Source of the DNA: Thermomicrobiales bacterium
GTDB lineage: Bacteria > Chloroflexota > Chloroflexia > Thermomicrobiales > UBA6265
Assembly: GCA_019637585.1 (NCBI GenBank)
Contig: JAHBVL010000001.1
Span: 186,001-250,000 of the forward strand
Direction: 5' to 3'
Length of the DNA stretch: 64,000 bases
The notes below the pieces were generated by a model. The model ran no database searches, was not told the DNA's origin, and saw nothing but the letters and a program-made list of their open reading frames with translations. Shown here piece after piece: positions 51,009-60,520 of this stretch. The translations under genes were made by a program, and so were the position numbers. Position 1 is the first letter of the stretch; every line of letters begins with the position of its first letter.

Positions 51009-51290
51009 CGTATAGCATAGGGGAAAGGCCTGCCTTTCCTTCCCAGGCGAGTTTAGGCAGAGGTCTGTTGGGCGAGAATCTCGTCGCATGCCGTAGCGGA
51101 AAGGCCTGCCTTTCCTTCTCAGGCAAGACTAGACGGCGATCTGCCAGGCGAGAATCTCGTCGCATGCCGTAGCGGAAAGGCCTGCCTTTCCTTCTCAGGC
51201 GAGACTAGGCAGCGGCCTTATGGGTGAGAATTTCGTCGTATGGCGTAGCGGAAAGGCCCGCCTTTCCTTCCTCAGGAAGCGACAATTCGA
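51009..51290 (+). repeat. Four tandem ~77-bp repeats, each with a GGAAAGGC hairpin
   Basis: Copies start near 51009, 51087, 51164 and 51238. Each contains a GTAGCG-like tag, then GGAAAGGC, CT, GCCTTTCC (one copy has GGAAAGGCC...). The bases between hairpins (TCAGGCGAGACTAGGCAG-type, then GCGAGAATCTCGTCG) are also conserved. The array fills the gap upstream of the glyoxalase gene. A GCGAGAATCTCG palindrome occurs between copies. Confidence 0.85.
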
Positions 51291-51322
51291 CGCGACCACC
51301 ATCGACGCTCAGGAGACGATTC

Positions 51323-51769
51323 ATGACCACCACACCGACACTCGCTCCCCCACCAGTCATCGGCTTGTTCGAGATGGTGCTGGAAGTCAGCGATCTCGCC
51401 GCCGCGGAAGCCTTCTATGCGGGTGCGCTGGGCTTGCCAGTTGCCGATCGCTGGACCGGCGACCGGCAGGCGGTTTTTCTGTCGCTGGGGAAAGACGGGT
51501 TTCTCGGCTTGTGGCCGGTGGAAACCGGAGGTGAGCAGGCGATCCATCAGGGGCGGGGTGGCGCGCACGTCCATTTCGCCATCCGGGTACCAATTGGAAC
51601 GCTCGATCGAATGCAGGATCACCTGGAGCACCTTGGCTACGAGATCGAGAGCGGTTGGGAGTTCGGTCCCGGCAATCGCGCCATCTACCTCGACGACCCT
51701 GATGGAAACGTTGTTGAGATCACGGAGCGGACGACCTTATGGGACGGGTCGGCGGCGAGTGAGTCGTAG
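51323..51769 (+). CDS. Glyoxalase/bleomycin-resistance superfamily protein
   Basis: A 148-residue vicinal-oxygen-chelate protein. GLFEMVLEVSDLAAAEAFYA is the first metal-binding strand and helix, GAHVHFAIRV the third, and AIYLDDPDGNVVEITER the C-terminal strand with the metal-ligand Glu. Members bind a divalent metal and act as lyases, dioxygenases or resistance proteins; the substrate is unknown. ATG 51323 has AGGAGA 7 bp upstream. The preceding part of the longer ORF is tandem repeat DNA. Confidence 0.9.
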   Translation: MTTTPTLAPPPVIGLFEMVLEVSDLAAAEAFYAGALGLPVADRWTGDRQAVFLSLGKDGFLGLWPVETGGEQAIHQGRGGAHVHFAIRVPIGTLDRMQDHLEHLGYEIESGWEFGPGNRAIYLDDPDGNVVEITERTTLWDGSAASES

Positions 51770-51866
51770 TAAAGATGCTCTTCAGCCCTATCCGTGAGAC
51801 TCTTGCCTCGAATCCGGGCGACACCGTACGATGCTTGCGCCAATACGCCATGCTGGGAGGATGATG

Positions 51867-52235
51867 ATGAAGACCGACGAGAAAACGTTGAAGCGGGTCT
51901 ACGCCTACAGTCTGGACAGCGTCTATCCCCACTACATCACCAAAGCAGAGAAGAAGAATCGCTCCAAAGCCGAAGTCGACGAAGTCATTTGCTGGCTCAC
52001 GGGCTATAACCAGAAAGAGCTGGACGCGCATCTGAACGAGGGGACGAGCCTCGGGGACTTCTTCACTCAGGCACCAGAACTCAACCCCAATCGGTCGCTG
52101 ATCAAGGGAGTGATCTGCGGTGTCCGGGTCGAGGAAATCGAGGAACCAACCATGCGGGAAATCCGCTACATGGACAAACTCATCGACGAGCTGGCCAAGG
52201 GCAAGACCATGGAGAAGATCCTCCGCACGTCATAG
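51867..52235 (+). CDS. DUF2200-family protein
   Basis: A 122-residue protein. [60 protein letters not shown] and [20 protein letters not shown] cover nearly the whole DUF2200 consensus. The function of the family is unknown; the fold is thought to be small and alpha/beta. ATG 51867 is preferred because GGGAGG ends 6 bp before it. It is followed, with a short overlap, by the convergent NHLRC2-like gene. Confidence 0.93.
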   Translation: MKTDEKTLKRVYAYSLDSVYPHYITKAEKKNRSKAEVDEVICWLTGYNQKELDAHLNEGTSLGDFFTQAPELNPNRSLIKGVICGVRVEEIEEPTMREIRYMDKLIDELAKGKTMEKILRTS

Positions 52236-53762
52236 CGGTGCGCCGGACCATGGACGCAGGAGCTCGCCATCGGGCGGGCCGCTGATCAGCGTTGCTACAT
52301 CGCCGCTCGCCAGATCGATGCGCCGAATCGCGTGGTTGTTCGTATCCGCGACATAGAGGTGATTGCCGGCGATCGAAAGACCGGACGGATTCCAGAAGCT
52401 CGCGGTGTGGGCAGAGCCGTCTTCGAGCGCGGCTTCACCGGTTCCGGCGATCGTCGTGACAGCCCGGGTTCGGGGGTCGAGCCGCTTGATCTTGTGGTTG
52501 TAGGTGTCGGCCAGATAGAGAACAGTCGCTCCTCCCTCTGTGACAGCTTCGATTCCTTCCACGTGCTGCAACCGGGCGCTATCGCCCCGAGCATCGAGAT
52601 CGCCGAAGTGGAACAACCCGCGTCCAACCAGCCGCCGAACCCGGTTCTCATCCGGATCGACGCTTCGGACGGCGCTCGATTCACTGTCCGCGACGAAAAG
52701 GCGTCCGTTTGATTCGGCAATGCCCATCGGTTGGGCGAAGGTCGCTTCGGCAAGTGGGCCGTCGTGAATCGATTCGGCGCCCGTTCCGGCCGAGGAGCCG
52801 GCTATGCCGGTGGCGGGGTTGAAGGTCCAGAGCTGATGCATCCCGGCCATGGCGATCCAGAGGAGTGATTTGCGCCAGGCGAGATCCCATGGAGACGCCA
52901 GGGCAACGTCGAGCCCCGGCCCGGAATGATCGTCGCTGCCACGGTTCCCCGTGCCGGCCACAGTGGCGACCAGGCCGCTTTCGAGGTCGATGGCGCGCAA
53001 GGCGTGATTGCCGGCGTCGGCAACGTACAAGATCGTTCCGTCGGGGGAGACCGCCATACCCTGCGGATTGGCGAAGCTCGCCTCGTCCGCCATGCCATCG
53101 GCAAAACCGGCGCTTCCCGACCCGATCCGCCACTGCGTATGACCTTCCAGCGAGGTCATGACGATCTGGTGATGTCCGGAATCGGCAATGAAAAGTCGCT
53201 CGCGGACAGGATCGGCCAGCACCTTGCCGGGAAATGCGAGCTCTCCCGTTTCGGAAGGGGTCCAGGCAGGAGGCAGAACGTCCCCTTCACGAATTGCGCC
53301 CGCCTCACGATACCGCCGGAGCAGCGTGGCGATCGCCTCATGCATCGCCGCGTAGCGGAACTCACCCGCATGCCGGGCAATCACATATCCAGCCGGATCG
53401 ACGAACATCAGCGTCGGCCAGGCGTTGACGCCCCACGCTTGCCAGATATCCATCCGCTCATCATTGACGACCGGATGGGTAATGCCGTTGCGGGCCACCG
53501 CCTTTTCCAGATTGCGATGATCGGCCTCAGCAGGAAACTTCGGCGAATGCACCCCGATGACCACCACGTCCGGACCAAGCGCCTCGGCAAGGTGGTGCAG
53601 GTGGGGCAGGATGTGGATGCAATTGATGCAGCAGGAGGTCCAGAAGTCGAGAATTACGACTTTGCCGCGCAGCCGCTCGACGGTGAGTGGCGAAGTATTG
53701 ATCCACTGAAGCCCGGGTGGAAATTCGGGAACCCGGACGCGTCCGGCGTAGAGTTCTGGCAT
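52230..53762 (-). CDS. Thioredoxin-like/NHL-propeller protein (NHLRC2-like)
   Basis: A 510-residue protein with two parts. An N-terminal thioredoxin-like domain (about residues 5-150) has [20 protein letters not shown] with the CxxC redox motif, and [18 protein letters not shown]-terminal six-bladed NHL propeller shows repeats such as [40 protein letters not shown] and [20 protein letters not shown]. This is the architecture of human NHLRC2 and its bacterial relatives. No signal peptide is seen from ATG 53762. The role is probably redox or stress related; its partner is unknown. Confidence 0.9.
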   Translation of the reverse strand: MPELYAGRVRVPEFPPGLQWINTSPLTVERLRGKVVILDFWTSCCINCIHILPHLHHLAEALGPDVVVIGVHSPKFPAEADHRNLEKAVARNGITHPVVNDERMDIWQAWGVNAWPTLMFVDPAGYVIARHAGEFRYAAMHEAIATLLRRYREAGAIREGDVLPPAWTPSETGELAFPGKVLADPVRERLFIADSGHHQIVMTSLEGHTQWRIGSGSAGFADGMADEASFANPQGMAVSPDGTILYVADAGNHALRAIDLESGLVATVAGTGNRGSDDHSGPGLDVALASPWDLAWRKSLLWIAMAGMHQLWTFNPATGIAGSSAGTGAESIHDGPLAEATFAQPMGIAESNGRLFVADSESSAVRSVDPDENRVRRLVGRGLFHFGDLDARGDSARLQHVEGIEAVTEGGATVLYLADTYNHKIKRLDPRTRAVTTIAGTGEAALEDGSAHTASFWNPSGLSIAGNHLYVADTNNHAIRRIDLASGDVATLISGPPDGELLRPWSGAPL

Positions 53763-53942
53763 GGCGTGCTCGCAAAGGTCGAAGCCTTCCCACAAGCTTA
53801 CAGAGTCTTCGAAAGGCTCGCCTCCTGACCGCTGGGCAGCCTCGCCACCTCCTTCGGAGTAGAATGACAGGGACTGCCTTCCACGCGAGTGCGGAAGGCC
53901 ACATGCCTGCCCGGTATCCAACCGGCGATCCCGGATTCACTA

Positions 53943-54914
53943 ATGACCTCCAATAGCTCTTCTCCACCTCTGGATACGCCACTGCAGGCATCGACCCTGA
54001 CCGACCATGCCGCGCCCGTCGAAGGCGGGACATCGGAACAAACAGGGATCCTGGCAACGGTCAACGACTATGTGATGCTGATGAAGCCGGGCATTCTGAG
54101 TCTCCTGCTGGTGACGATGCTGGCCGGAATGATGTTTGCGGCCAAGGGTTTCCCTTCGTTCACCATCGTCTTCTGGGGGTTGCTGGGCGGGTTGCTGTCG
54201 GCTGGCGGCGCCAATGTGCTCAACTGTTACATCGACCGGGACATCGACCGCCTGATGACCCGCACAAAGCACCGCGCATCCGCTTCCGGCCGGATTGCCG
54301 CCCGGAATGTGTTGATTTTCGGTCTCGTTCTGACCGCCGCGTCCGCGCTGATCCTCGGCGTTTTCACCAACTGGTTCACGGCAGGTCTGGCCCTGATCGG
54401 CTGCTTCTACTATGTGGTCGTCTACACCTACTATCTGAAGCGCCGCACCGAACAGAACATCGTGATCGGGGGGGCCGCTGGAGCGATGCCGCCGGTGGTT
54501 GGCTGGGCGGCAGTGTCCGGGAGCATCGGTATCGCGCCGGTGCTGATGTTCGCGCTGATCTACTACTGGACCCCGCCACACTCCTGGGCACTGGCTCTCC
54601 TCAAACGAGGCGACTATAGCCGCGCCGACGTGCCGATGCTGCCGGTCATCCAGGGGGAAATGGAGACCCGGCGCCAGATTCTCCTCTATTCCCTTTTGAT
54701 GGTGGCGGTTTCGTTTCTGCTGACGCCATTTGGACTGGGAGAGATCTACTTCGTTTCGGCGATTGCGCTGAACGCCATCTTTATGGTCCTGGTGGTGCAG
54801 CTCTACCGCACCGGCTCCAAGCACTTCGCTCGCTTGACCTTCTTTTACTCCCTCTGGTACCTGGCGCTCATCTTCGCCGCCATGGTCGTCGACCGGATGG
54901 TGCTTGGGAATTAG
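53943..54914 (+). CDS. ctaB: Protoheme IX farnesyltransferase (heme O synthase)
   Basis: A 323-residue UbiA-superfamily membrane enzyme with about nine helices. ANVLNCYIDRDIDRLMTRTK is the prenyl-diphosphate-binding motif (NxxxDxxxD), and IYYWTPPHSWALALLKRGDY with DVPMLPVIQGEMETR are the second and third conserved regions of CtaB/CyoE. It adds a farnesyl group to heme B to make heme O for cytochrome oxidases. It stands alone here, divergent from the NHLRC2-like gene; cta genes are not adjacent. The ATG at 53943 gives the usual N-terminal tail. Confidence 0.95.
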   Translation: MTSNSSSPPLDTPLQASTLTDHAAPVEGGTSEQTGILATVNDYVMLMKPGILSLLLVTMLAGMMFAAKGFPSFTIVFWGLLGGLLSAGGANVLNCYIDRDIDRLMTRTKHRASASGRIAARNVLIFGLVLTAASALILGVFTNWFTAGLALIGCFYYVVVYTYYLKRRTEQNIVIGGAAGAMPPVVGWAAVSGSIGIAPVLMFALIYYWTPPHSWALALLKRGDYSRADVPMLPVIQGEMETRRQILLYSLLMVAVSFLLTPFGLGEIYFVSAIALNAIFMVLVVQLYRTGSKHFARLTFFYSLWYLALIFAAMVVDRMVLGN

Positions 54915-54941
54915 GCAAAGGGCAAGAGGCAAAGAGCAAAG
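54913..54941 (+). repeat. Heptanucleotide array (GGCAAAG) x4 after ctaB
   Basis: GGCAAAG, GGCAAGA, GGCAAAG, AGCAAAG starting at the last base of the ctaB stop codon. Confidence 0.8.
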
Positions 54942-54998
54942 GAACGTGTGGACTTCATGCGTTCCATTGTGTCGTCAAGCGCGGCTCAGAAACGACGC

Positions 54999-55019
54999 GT
55001 AGCCTCGCCATTCATGGCG
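54999..55019 (+). repeat. GTAGC-hairpin element
   Basis: GTAGCC, then CGCCAT, TC, ATGGCG: a 6-bp stem after the tag. Confidence 0.5.
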
Positions 55020-55139
55020 CTTTCGCCCACATCCGTTTGAGGTCTTTCGCCGCGACTCAATCGAGGGACCTATCGTTCGCGTGAGCTGAGCCGGCGATTT
55101 GCAGCGCCGCAAGACCCGAACGAGGGATTCCTCCACTTC

Positions 55140-55202
55140 GGTCGGAATGACAAAGGTGGGCGGTCGGAATGACGAAGGTGAGCAGCCCGAATGACGAGGT
55201 TC
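55140..55202 (+). repeat. Three imperfect ~21-bp repeats (GGTCGGAATGAC type)
   Basis: GGTCGGAATGACAAAGGTGG, GGTCGGAATGACGAAGGTGA and AGCCCGAATGACGAGG follow one another at 21-22 bp spacing in the 490-bp gap before terC. Confidence 0.6.
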
Positions 55203-55235
55203 GGCGCTCGTGCCTTTGCCCTCCCCCTTTTCTCC

Positions 55236-55299
55236 TATCCGCCCTTCCGCCTGTCCGCCTATCCGCCTTTCCGCCCCCGTGCCTGTTCGCCTCTCCGCC
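55236..55299 (+). repeat. Octanucleotide array (TNTCCGCC) x8
   Basis: TATCCGCC, CTTCCGCC, TGTCCGCC, TATCCGCC, TTTCCGCC, CCCGTGCC, TGTTCGCC, TCTCCGCC: eight units with an exact 8-nt period, the longest octamer array in the window. Confidence 0.85.
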
Positions 55300-55407
55300 C
55301 AAAGAAGTACCATTGGACCCGCTTGCGCCGCATGGCGCGGGGGCAGTCCGCGCCGCGGGGCAACGATGCGGACGATCAATCTCATCCCCTTGAGCTAACC
55401 AACCAAC

Positions 55408-56112
55408 GTGGACCTCGATCTTCTCTCGAAACTCGGCGCGATCATCGTCATCGATCTGGTGCTCTCTGGTGACAACGCCGTTGTCATTGGCATGGCCTCG
55501 CGCTCATTGCCGCCGGACGCCCGCAAGCGCGCGATCGTCCTGGGCGGTCTCGGCGCCGTGGGGTTGCGCATTTTCTTCACCGCACTGGCCGCACTGTTGC
55601 TCGATGTGCCGCTCCTCCAGGCGTTCGGCGCGTTTCTTCTGATCTACATCGCGTTCAAGCTGGTCCGTCCGGTTGGGCATGAGGAGCATGTGACCGAAGC
55701 GCATTCCCTCAAGGAAGCGGTGAAAACGATCATCATGGCTGACGTGGTGATGAGCCTGGACAATATCCTTGCGGTCGGCGGCGCGGCTCACGGCGATTTG
55801 TGGTTGCTGCTTTTCGGACTTGCTGTTTCGATTCCGATTCTGCTCTTCGGTAGCTCGCTCGTGGCCAGGCTGATGGGACGTTTGCCGGTGCTGGTCTATA
55901 TCGGATCGGCCATTCTGGTGCTCACCGCCACCCGGATGTTCTTCCACGACAAGATCATCCACGGCATCTACGAAGCTCCGCACATCGTGGTGGGTGTGGT
56001 GGCCGCAGCACTGGCAGCGCTGGTCTGCTTCTACGGATGGCGACTCAGCCAGAAACAGCTCGAATTGGCCGGGTTTGGCGGCAGCGAAACCGCTTCCGGG
56101 CATTCCGGCTAA
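55408..56112 (+). CDS. TerC-family membrane protein
   Basis: A 234-residue protein with about seven helices. IVIDLVLSGDNAVVIGMASR and IIMADVVMSLDNILAVGGAA are the two diagnostic TerC repeats with the conserved acidic residues (SGDNA, SLDN). Members of this YjbE-like subgroup export Mn2+ or load metalloenzymes during secretion. It starts at GTG 55408 and is followed by a strong intrinsic terminator. No yybP-ykoY element is visible upstream, unlike the exchanger at 49465-50676. Confidence 0.93.
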   Translation: MDLDLLSKLGAIIVIDLVLSGDNAVVIGMASRSLPPDARKRAIVLGGLGAVGLRIFFTALAALLLDVPLLQAFGAFLLIYIAFKLVRPVGHEEHVTEAHSLKEAVKTIIMADVVMSLDNILAVGGAAHGDLWLLLFGLAVSIPILLFGSSLVARLMGRLPVLVYIGSAILVLTATRMFFHDKIIHGIYEAPHIVVGVVAAALAALVCFYGWRLSQKQLELAGFGGSETASGHSG

Positions 56113-56234
56113 TCCGATACATCCAATCTGCAAACTGCTGCGTATATGGGGGTGAGAGCGATGAGAGCCTTAACGGTTCCCGCTCTCTCCCAAGCCCAGT
56201 GGAGCGCCGCACACGCTCCACCCTCCCCTTCCCG

Positions 56235-56267
56235 CATTGACCCGGCCACTGGCCGGGTCAATGTTTT
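56235..56267 (+). terminator. Intrinsic terminator after terC
   Basis: CATTGACCCGGCC and GGCCGGGTCAATG form a perfect 13-bp stem over ACT followed by TTTTG, the strongest terminator in the window. Confidence 0.92.
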
Positions 56268-56332
56268 GTGCGCGGCCGGCGGTCCGAAAGCAGGCTGCAG
56301 GCAGCGCGCGATCCAGTACATGCAACCCGAAT

Positions 56333-57532
56333 CTACCCCGATTCCGACACCCGCACATGGGCATCCGGACGATCCCGCAATCCCGGCAGCAGCTCCGTGC
56401 CCAGACCGGGGGTGTGGGGGATATCGAGGTGGCCGTTGGTGAAGACCGGCAGCTGGGTGACCAGCTCCTGATACCAGCCGGTGTAGAAGGCCCGAACCGA
56501 CTCCTGAATCAGCGTGTTGACAGCGTTCAGCGACAGGTGCATCGAGGCCATGTAGACGACCGGACCGGTGCAGTCGTGCGGCGCCACCGGCAGCTTGTAG
56601 GTTTCGGCCATGCCGGCGATCTTTTTCGCTTCTGAAATGCCGCCGCACCAGGAGAGGTCGATCATGATCACGCCGGCGGCATTGGCCTCCATCACCTCGC
56701 GGAACGACCACCGCGTCGCGAGTGTCTCGCTGATCGTGGTCGGCACGTGGGTCGAGGCAGCGTAGTCGGCGAGGGCGTCGATGTTGTCTGCTTTGATCGG
56801 ATCCTCGAACCAGAAAGGCTCGAATTCCTCCAGCGCCCGGGCAATCTTCTTCGCCGTTGGCAGATTCCAGAGGGAGTGGAACTCGACCATGATGTCCATG
56901 TCGTTGCCGACCGCCTGGCGAATCTTGCGGAAGGGCTCCAGGGCGGCATTCAGATCGGCGTTGGAGATGTAGAGTCCGCCGCTCGCTTCGGCGGCCGGAT
57001 CGAACGGCCAAATCTTCATGCCGGTGATGCCCTGTTCCATCAGACTGAAGGCGAGTTCGTCGGCGCGATGGAGAAAGGCGTCGAGGTCTTCGTAGGGCCC
57101 GTCGTTGTTGCCGAGACCCCAGAGCGCGACCGACTGTTCGGGCCGGCTGCGCACGTAGCGATAGCCGGCGCAGGTGTTGTAGGTGCGGATCGAGTCGCGC
57201 GAGCGTCCGCCCAGCAGCTGGTAGATCGGCTGGCCGGTTGCTTTGCCGAGGAGGTCCCAGAGGGCGATGTCGAGCGCGGAGTTGCCTCTCATCTCCACAC
57301 CTGAGGAGCGGTAGCCGACATAGCCATAGAGCGCCTGGGCGTGCTTGTCGATGGTCAGCGGGTCTTTGCCGAGGAGGTAGGGCGCGACGCTTTCGTGGAC
57401 ATACGCCTCGACTGCCTGCGAGCCGAAAAAGGTCTCGCCCAGGCCGATGAGGCCCTCGTCGGTGTGGACCTGGATCCAGACGACGTTGGGAAACTCCTCA
57501 AGCCAGATCGTTTCGACCTTGGTGACGTTCAT
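56333..57532 (-). CDS. Enolase-superfamily (mandelate racemase/muconate lactonising type) sugar-acid dehydratase
   Basis: A 399-residue protein. The N-terminal capping domain begins MNVTKVETIWLEEFPNVVWI. The barrel has metal ligands in MDIMVEFHS (Glu), FWFEDPIKADN (Glu) and TTISETLATRW (Glu), and a possible catalytic histidine in VAPHDCTGPVVY. Overall it resembles gluconate/galactarate-type dehydratases (GlucD/ManD subgroup). It would remove water from an aldonic acid in the cytoplasm; the exact substrate is unknown. It is a single gene, convergent with terC. Confidence 0.9.
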   Translation of the reverse strand: MNVTKVETIWLEEFPNVVWIQVHTDEGLIGLGETFFGSQAVEAYVHESVAPYLLGKDPLTIDKHAQALYGYVGYRSSGVEMRGNSALDIALWDLLGKATGQPIYQLLGGRSRDSIRTYNTCAGYRYVRSRPEQSVALWGLGNNDGPYEDLDAFLHRADELAFSLMEQGITGMKIWPFDPAAEASGGLYISNADLNAALEPFRKIRQAVGNDMDIMVEFHSLWNLPTAKKIARALEEFEPFWFEDPIKADNIDALADYAASTHVPTTISETLATRWSFREVMEANAAGVIMIDLSWCGGISEAKKIAGMAETYKLPVAPHDCTGPVVYMASMHLSLNAVNTLIQESVRAFYTGWYQELVTQLPVFTNGHLDIPHTPGLGTELLPGLRDRPDAHVRVSESG

Positions 57533-57580
57533 CGGTTGCCTCTTCCTGGGTGGCCGGGTGTCGATGGCGGGATTATCGGG

Positions 57581-57608
57581 CAGTCAGCAGTCAGCAGTCA
57601 GCAGTCAG
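57581..57608 (+). repeat. Heptanucleotide array CAGTCAG x4
   Basis: Four perfect units between the enolase-superfamily gene and the HNH gene. The rest of the 57533-57854 gap holds no recognised gene. Confidence 0.92.
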
Positions 57609-57854
57609 GGACGATCGTAGACCAATTGCAGCACAGGGTGGGCGTGGAGCGGAGGCTGATGTCCGGGGCGGGCGGTTGCGTCCGCTCGGCCGTGAACGGA
57701 CCGGGCTCACAGAGCGATGGTCCTGCGGACCTGCTGGGATGGGCAGTTTCGTTGGCCCACCGAGCTCACGTGTCGACGATGGAACGCGCTCTTGCCAAGC
57801 GATCAAAATAGCGCGAAAGAATCCACACCTAGTTGTTCAAACGGGAGAATCCTC

Positions 57855-58641
57855 TCATTGGCCTAGGGGGCAATAGTATGTGCCGTCCGGCTGGATAAGC
57901 GCCTTGAGCTGAAGCCTCCCGTTGCGTCTTTCAGGTTTGCATTGAGTTCGCCTACGTTGTTGCCAATGAGCTTCGAGTCTTTCGCCAACCCGACCGGTCC
58001 CGCCGAGAAAGCAAACGCCATCGAAGAAAATGATCAGCCATAGCGAATCCTGAGGATCGCCCGATTCTGTCTCGAGATAAGGTACCCAGGTCACAATGCG
58101 ATCACCGCGATTCCACTTTTCCGCGTCGAAGTCTGTTCAGTATCTCAACCAATGGGCGAGATGCTTCCGCGGGCACTTCAATCACACTCACTGTGCAATC
58201 TAGGGGTAATGCCGTCTTCGTTGTCACAAGATAGAGTCCTCGCACGATTCTTGCGAGAGCTCGCCTCGCTGGTTCCTTGTTGAAATTGTCGGTTAGCAGA
58301 ACGGAGCCGGTGACTATCCCTCCCGGAGTGACATAGTCTGCCTCTTCTGCGTCGTCCATCGTCTGCTCAATCCAGCGCCGAGTGGCTTCATTCGTGTCGA
58401 AGAGTTTCCGAAGATGAGACTCCCAGTCTGGATGATTTACGGACTCAAGTGAAAGGACGATCCAGTTTCTCAAATCTCTGATATTTGATGACATCTCTCG
58501 ATTGCATTGTTCGCAGACATCAACTGTCACCATTTTGGGGTCCATCACGAGAAACAGCGTCCGTGGAATCACATGCTCCTTGCTTAGGTTCTTGTGCTGG
58601 CCGCAATAGGGACAGACGTCTTTTACTTTCCGCTTGCTCAA
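57855..58641 (-). pseudogene. HNH endonuclease gene interrupted by a +1 frameshift
   Basis: The first part (58641-58102) encodes a zinc-bound HNH nuclease: VCPYCGQHKNLSKEHVIPRT with CxxC and H, then VDVCEQCNREMSSNIRDLRN with CxxC and N. It ends abruptly at RRGKVESR-stop. One extra A in the AAAA run at 58117-58120 explains this: in the other frame the sequence continues RGKWNRGDRIVTWVPYLETE, then DPQDSLWLIIFFDGVCFLGG, to a stop at 57855, giving one protein of about 260 residues. It is a recent pseudogene, a sequencing error in the run, or a frameshift-expressed gene. TTG 58641 with GGGAG upstream is the likely start. Confidence 0.8.
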
Positions 58642-59167
58642 CTGACACTCCCTGGTTCTCCGCGCTTTGAAGAGCACTCCGTGCAGACGCTAGGTTAACT
58701 GTTTGATAGAGTGACTTCATTGTGTGTCCACGGCCCACTTCGTGAATGCACAAATGCAGCACCCTCGTCAAGCCGATCCTACTCGCCTCGATGCCCTCGT
58801 GCGAAAAGTCGTAGTGGGTAAGACAGCCGCGGACAGGCTCCAACCATGGGGTTCATGGCATGCTCGCTGCCGCACCCAACGGTGAGCACACCGATGCCCT
58901 CGGTCAGCCGCGTGATGGTGCCGGGTACCAGCGATGGTCGCCCATTACGCAGCGCGGCATCTTGCATAGCCGAGTACCACCGGTTCAAACCGGTGGCTAA
59001 CACGCCTCGTGAGTTGCCCAGGGATCGTTGGCAAGAGTGACCTCATCTCCGGATAGTTTCGACTGCCATCCTGCCCAGTGTGTCACTTTGATCGGCGCGC
59101 TTCCTTAGGGGCCACTCGCAGTCCGGCTGAGTTGCATATGCAGAAGCGATCTCCCTCCTCACGCTAC
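58642..59167. other. About 525 bp with no recognised gene
   Basis: Short ORFs occur on both strands, but none has a family match or a ribosome site. The only clear structure is the CCACCGG hairpin at 58977-59000. Confidence 0.5.
58977..59000 (-). repeat. TTAGC-hairpin element
   Basis: On the minus strand TTAGCCACCGG, TTTGAA, CCGGTGG: a 7-bp stem after a TTAGC tag, matching the GTAGC family in layout. Confidence 0.6.
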
Positions 59168-59204
59168 CATTCCTCCCATTGCCTTCTACCCATTGCCCTT
59201 TGCC
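59168..59204 (+). repeat. Heptanucleotide array (CCCATTG/CCCTTTG)
   Basis: CATTCCT, CCCATTG, CCTTCTA, CCCATTG, CCCTTTG immediately before the alcohol dehydrogenase start. Confidence 0.7.
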
Positions 59205-59220
59205 AGGAGCGACGCGACCA

Positions 59221-60285
59221 ATGAAAGCCGCCGTCTACCACGGACAACGTGACATCCGTATCGAATCCGTCCCCGACCCGACGCCCGGACCGAATGATCT
59301 CGTGCTTAAAGTCGGGGTGTGTGGGATTTGTGGGACGGATTTGGAGGAATACACGATTGGCCCGCTCTTCATTCCCGACAAAGGCAAACCGCATCCGCTG
59401 ACAGGGAAGACGTTGCCGGTCGTGATGGGGCATGAGTTTTCGGGTGAGGTGGTGGAGGTTGGGTCGGGGGTGACGCGGTTCAAGCCGGGAGACCGGGTGG
59501 GGCCGGACATTCTGCTGACGTGTGGTGAGTGCTACTGGTGCAAGCGGCATCAGCTGGCGCTTTGCCCGAATCAGGGGGCGCTGGGGTTGGCGGGGGATGG
59601 TGGGCTGGCGGAGTACTGCGTCGTGCCGGAGTTCATGTGCATTCCGCTGCCGAATGGGATGTCGTGGGCGGCGGCGGCCGTCGCGGAACCGACCTCCGTT
59701 GCCGTGCGTGCGGTGCGGCGAGGGCAGGTCACGGTCGGGGAAAAGGTGGCGATCTTCGGGGGCGGCGCGATCGGTCAGCTGGCGGCGCAGGCGTCGCGGG
59801 TGGCCGGGGCGAGTGAGGTCTATGTGGTCGAGCCGCAGGCGAACCGGCGGGCGCTGGCCGAACAATTCGGCGCCACCGCGACCTTCGATCCCAAAACGGG
59901 CGACCCGGTGGAATGGCTGTTCGAGCAGACGGGTATCGGTCCGGATGTGACGATCGAAGCGGCCGGAGCACCAGTGGCGGCGCCGGCGGCAATCGATGCG
60001 GTGCGACCAGGGGGCCGGGCGGTGATCGTGGGGATTCCGACCGGGTCGGTTGAGTTCAACTTCCTGCAGGTAGTCAAGGGCGAGAAGAATGTGCATGGCG
60101 TGATCAGTCATGTCTATGACGAGGACTACAAGAACGCCATCTGGCTATTGGGGGAGGGTCGCATCCAGGCAGAACCGCTGATCACGCGACGGATCGCGCT
60201 GGACGATGTCGTGACCGGCGGCTTCGATTGGTTGCTGAATCACCAATCGGACACGCTGAAGATCATCGTGGAGCCGGGAGCCTAA
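59221..60285 (+). CDS. Zinc-dependent medium-chain alcohol/polyol dehydrogenase
   Basis: A 354-residue MDR protein. VGVCGICGTDLEEY and VVMGHEFSGEVVEVG hold the catalytic zinc ligands (Cys, His, Glu); LTCGECYWCKRHQLALC is the four-cysteine structural zinc lobe. VAIFGGGAIGQLAAQASRVAG is the NAD(P)-binding Rossmann loop with YVVEPQANRR, where the glutamate suggests NAD. It resembles butanediol/threonine/sorbitol dehydrogenases; the substrate is unknown. A G-rich stretch of unusual codon use occurs from about 59450 to 59820. Confidence 0.93.
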   Translation: MKAAVYHGQRDIRIESVPDPTPGPNDLVLKVGVCGICGTDLEEYTIGPLFIPDKGKPHPLTGKTLPVVMGHEFSGEVVEVGSGVTRFKPGDRVGPDILLTCGECYWCKRHQLALCPNQGALGLAGDGGLAEYCVVPEFMCIPLPNGMSWAAAAVAEPTSVAVRAVRRGQVTVGEKVAIFGGGAIGQLAAQASRVAGASEVYVVEPQANRRALAEQFGATATFDPKTGDPVEWLFEQTGIGPDVTIEAAGAPVAAPAAIDAVRPGGRAVIVGIPTGSVEFNFLQVVKGEKNVHGVISHVYDEDYKNAIWLLGEGRIQAEPLITRRIALDDVVTGGFDWLLNHQSDTLKIIVEPGA

Positions 60286-60306
60286 GCAAAGGGCAAAAGG
60301 CAATGG
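60286..60306 (+). repeat. Heptanucleotide array (GCAAAGG) x3
   Basis: GCAAAGG, GCAAAAG, GCAATGG directly after the alcohol dehydrogenase stop codon. Confidence 0.75.
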
Positions 60307-60379
60307 GGAGCAGTGGAGCCCTGCACACAGCGGCCTAGCCCGATTGTTCAACAAGGTGCCTCTCCGTTTCCCAGTAGTC

Positions 60380-60397
60380 GCAGACCCCCGTGTCTGC
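60380..60397 (+). repeat. GCAGAC-type hairpin element, plus orientation
   Basis: GCAGAC, CCCCGT, GTCTGC after a GTAGTC tag. An inverted copy lies at 60521-60538. Confidence 0.7.
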
Positions 60398-60520
60398 TTC
60401 CATGGGGAGCGCAACGCATTTACTAGCTAGCGGCGCTTTCGCTTCACTTGCCGACGCAGGGTTGCGGTTCTTGGGGAATGAGGATGGTGGTGAGCGATCA
60501 CAGCGTGTGTCCATACGAGT

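Noticed and set aside
55408-55408. Search for a second yybP-ykoY riboswitch upstream of the TerC gene
   Set aside because: The region 55300-55407 lacks the GGGGAGUA and GAGACC blocks; only GC-rich repeats are seen.
58520-59040. Several short ORFs around the 59-kb gap
   Set aside because: They overlap the HNH gene or a hairpin repeat, change frame often and match no family.
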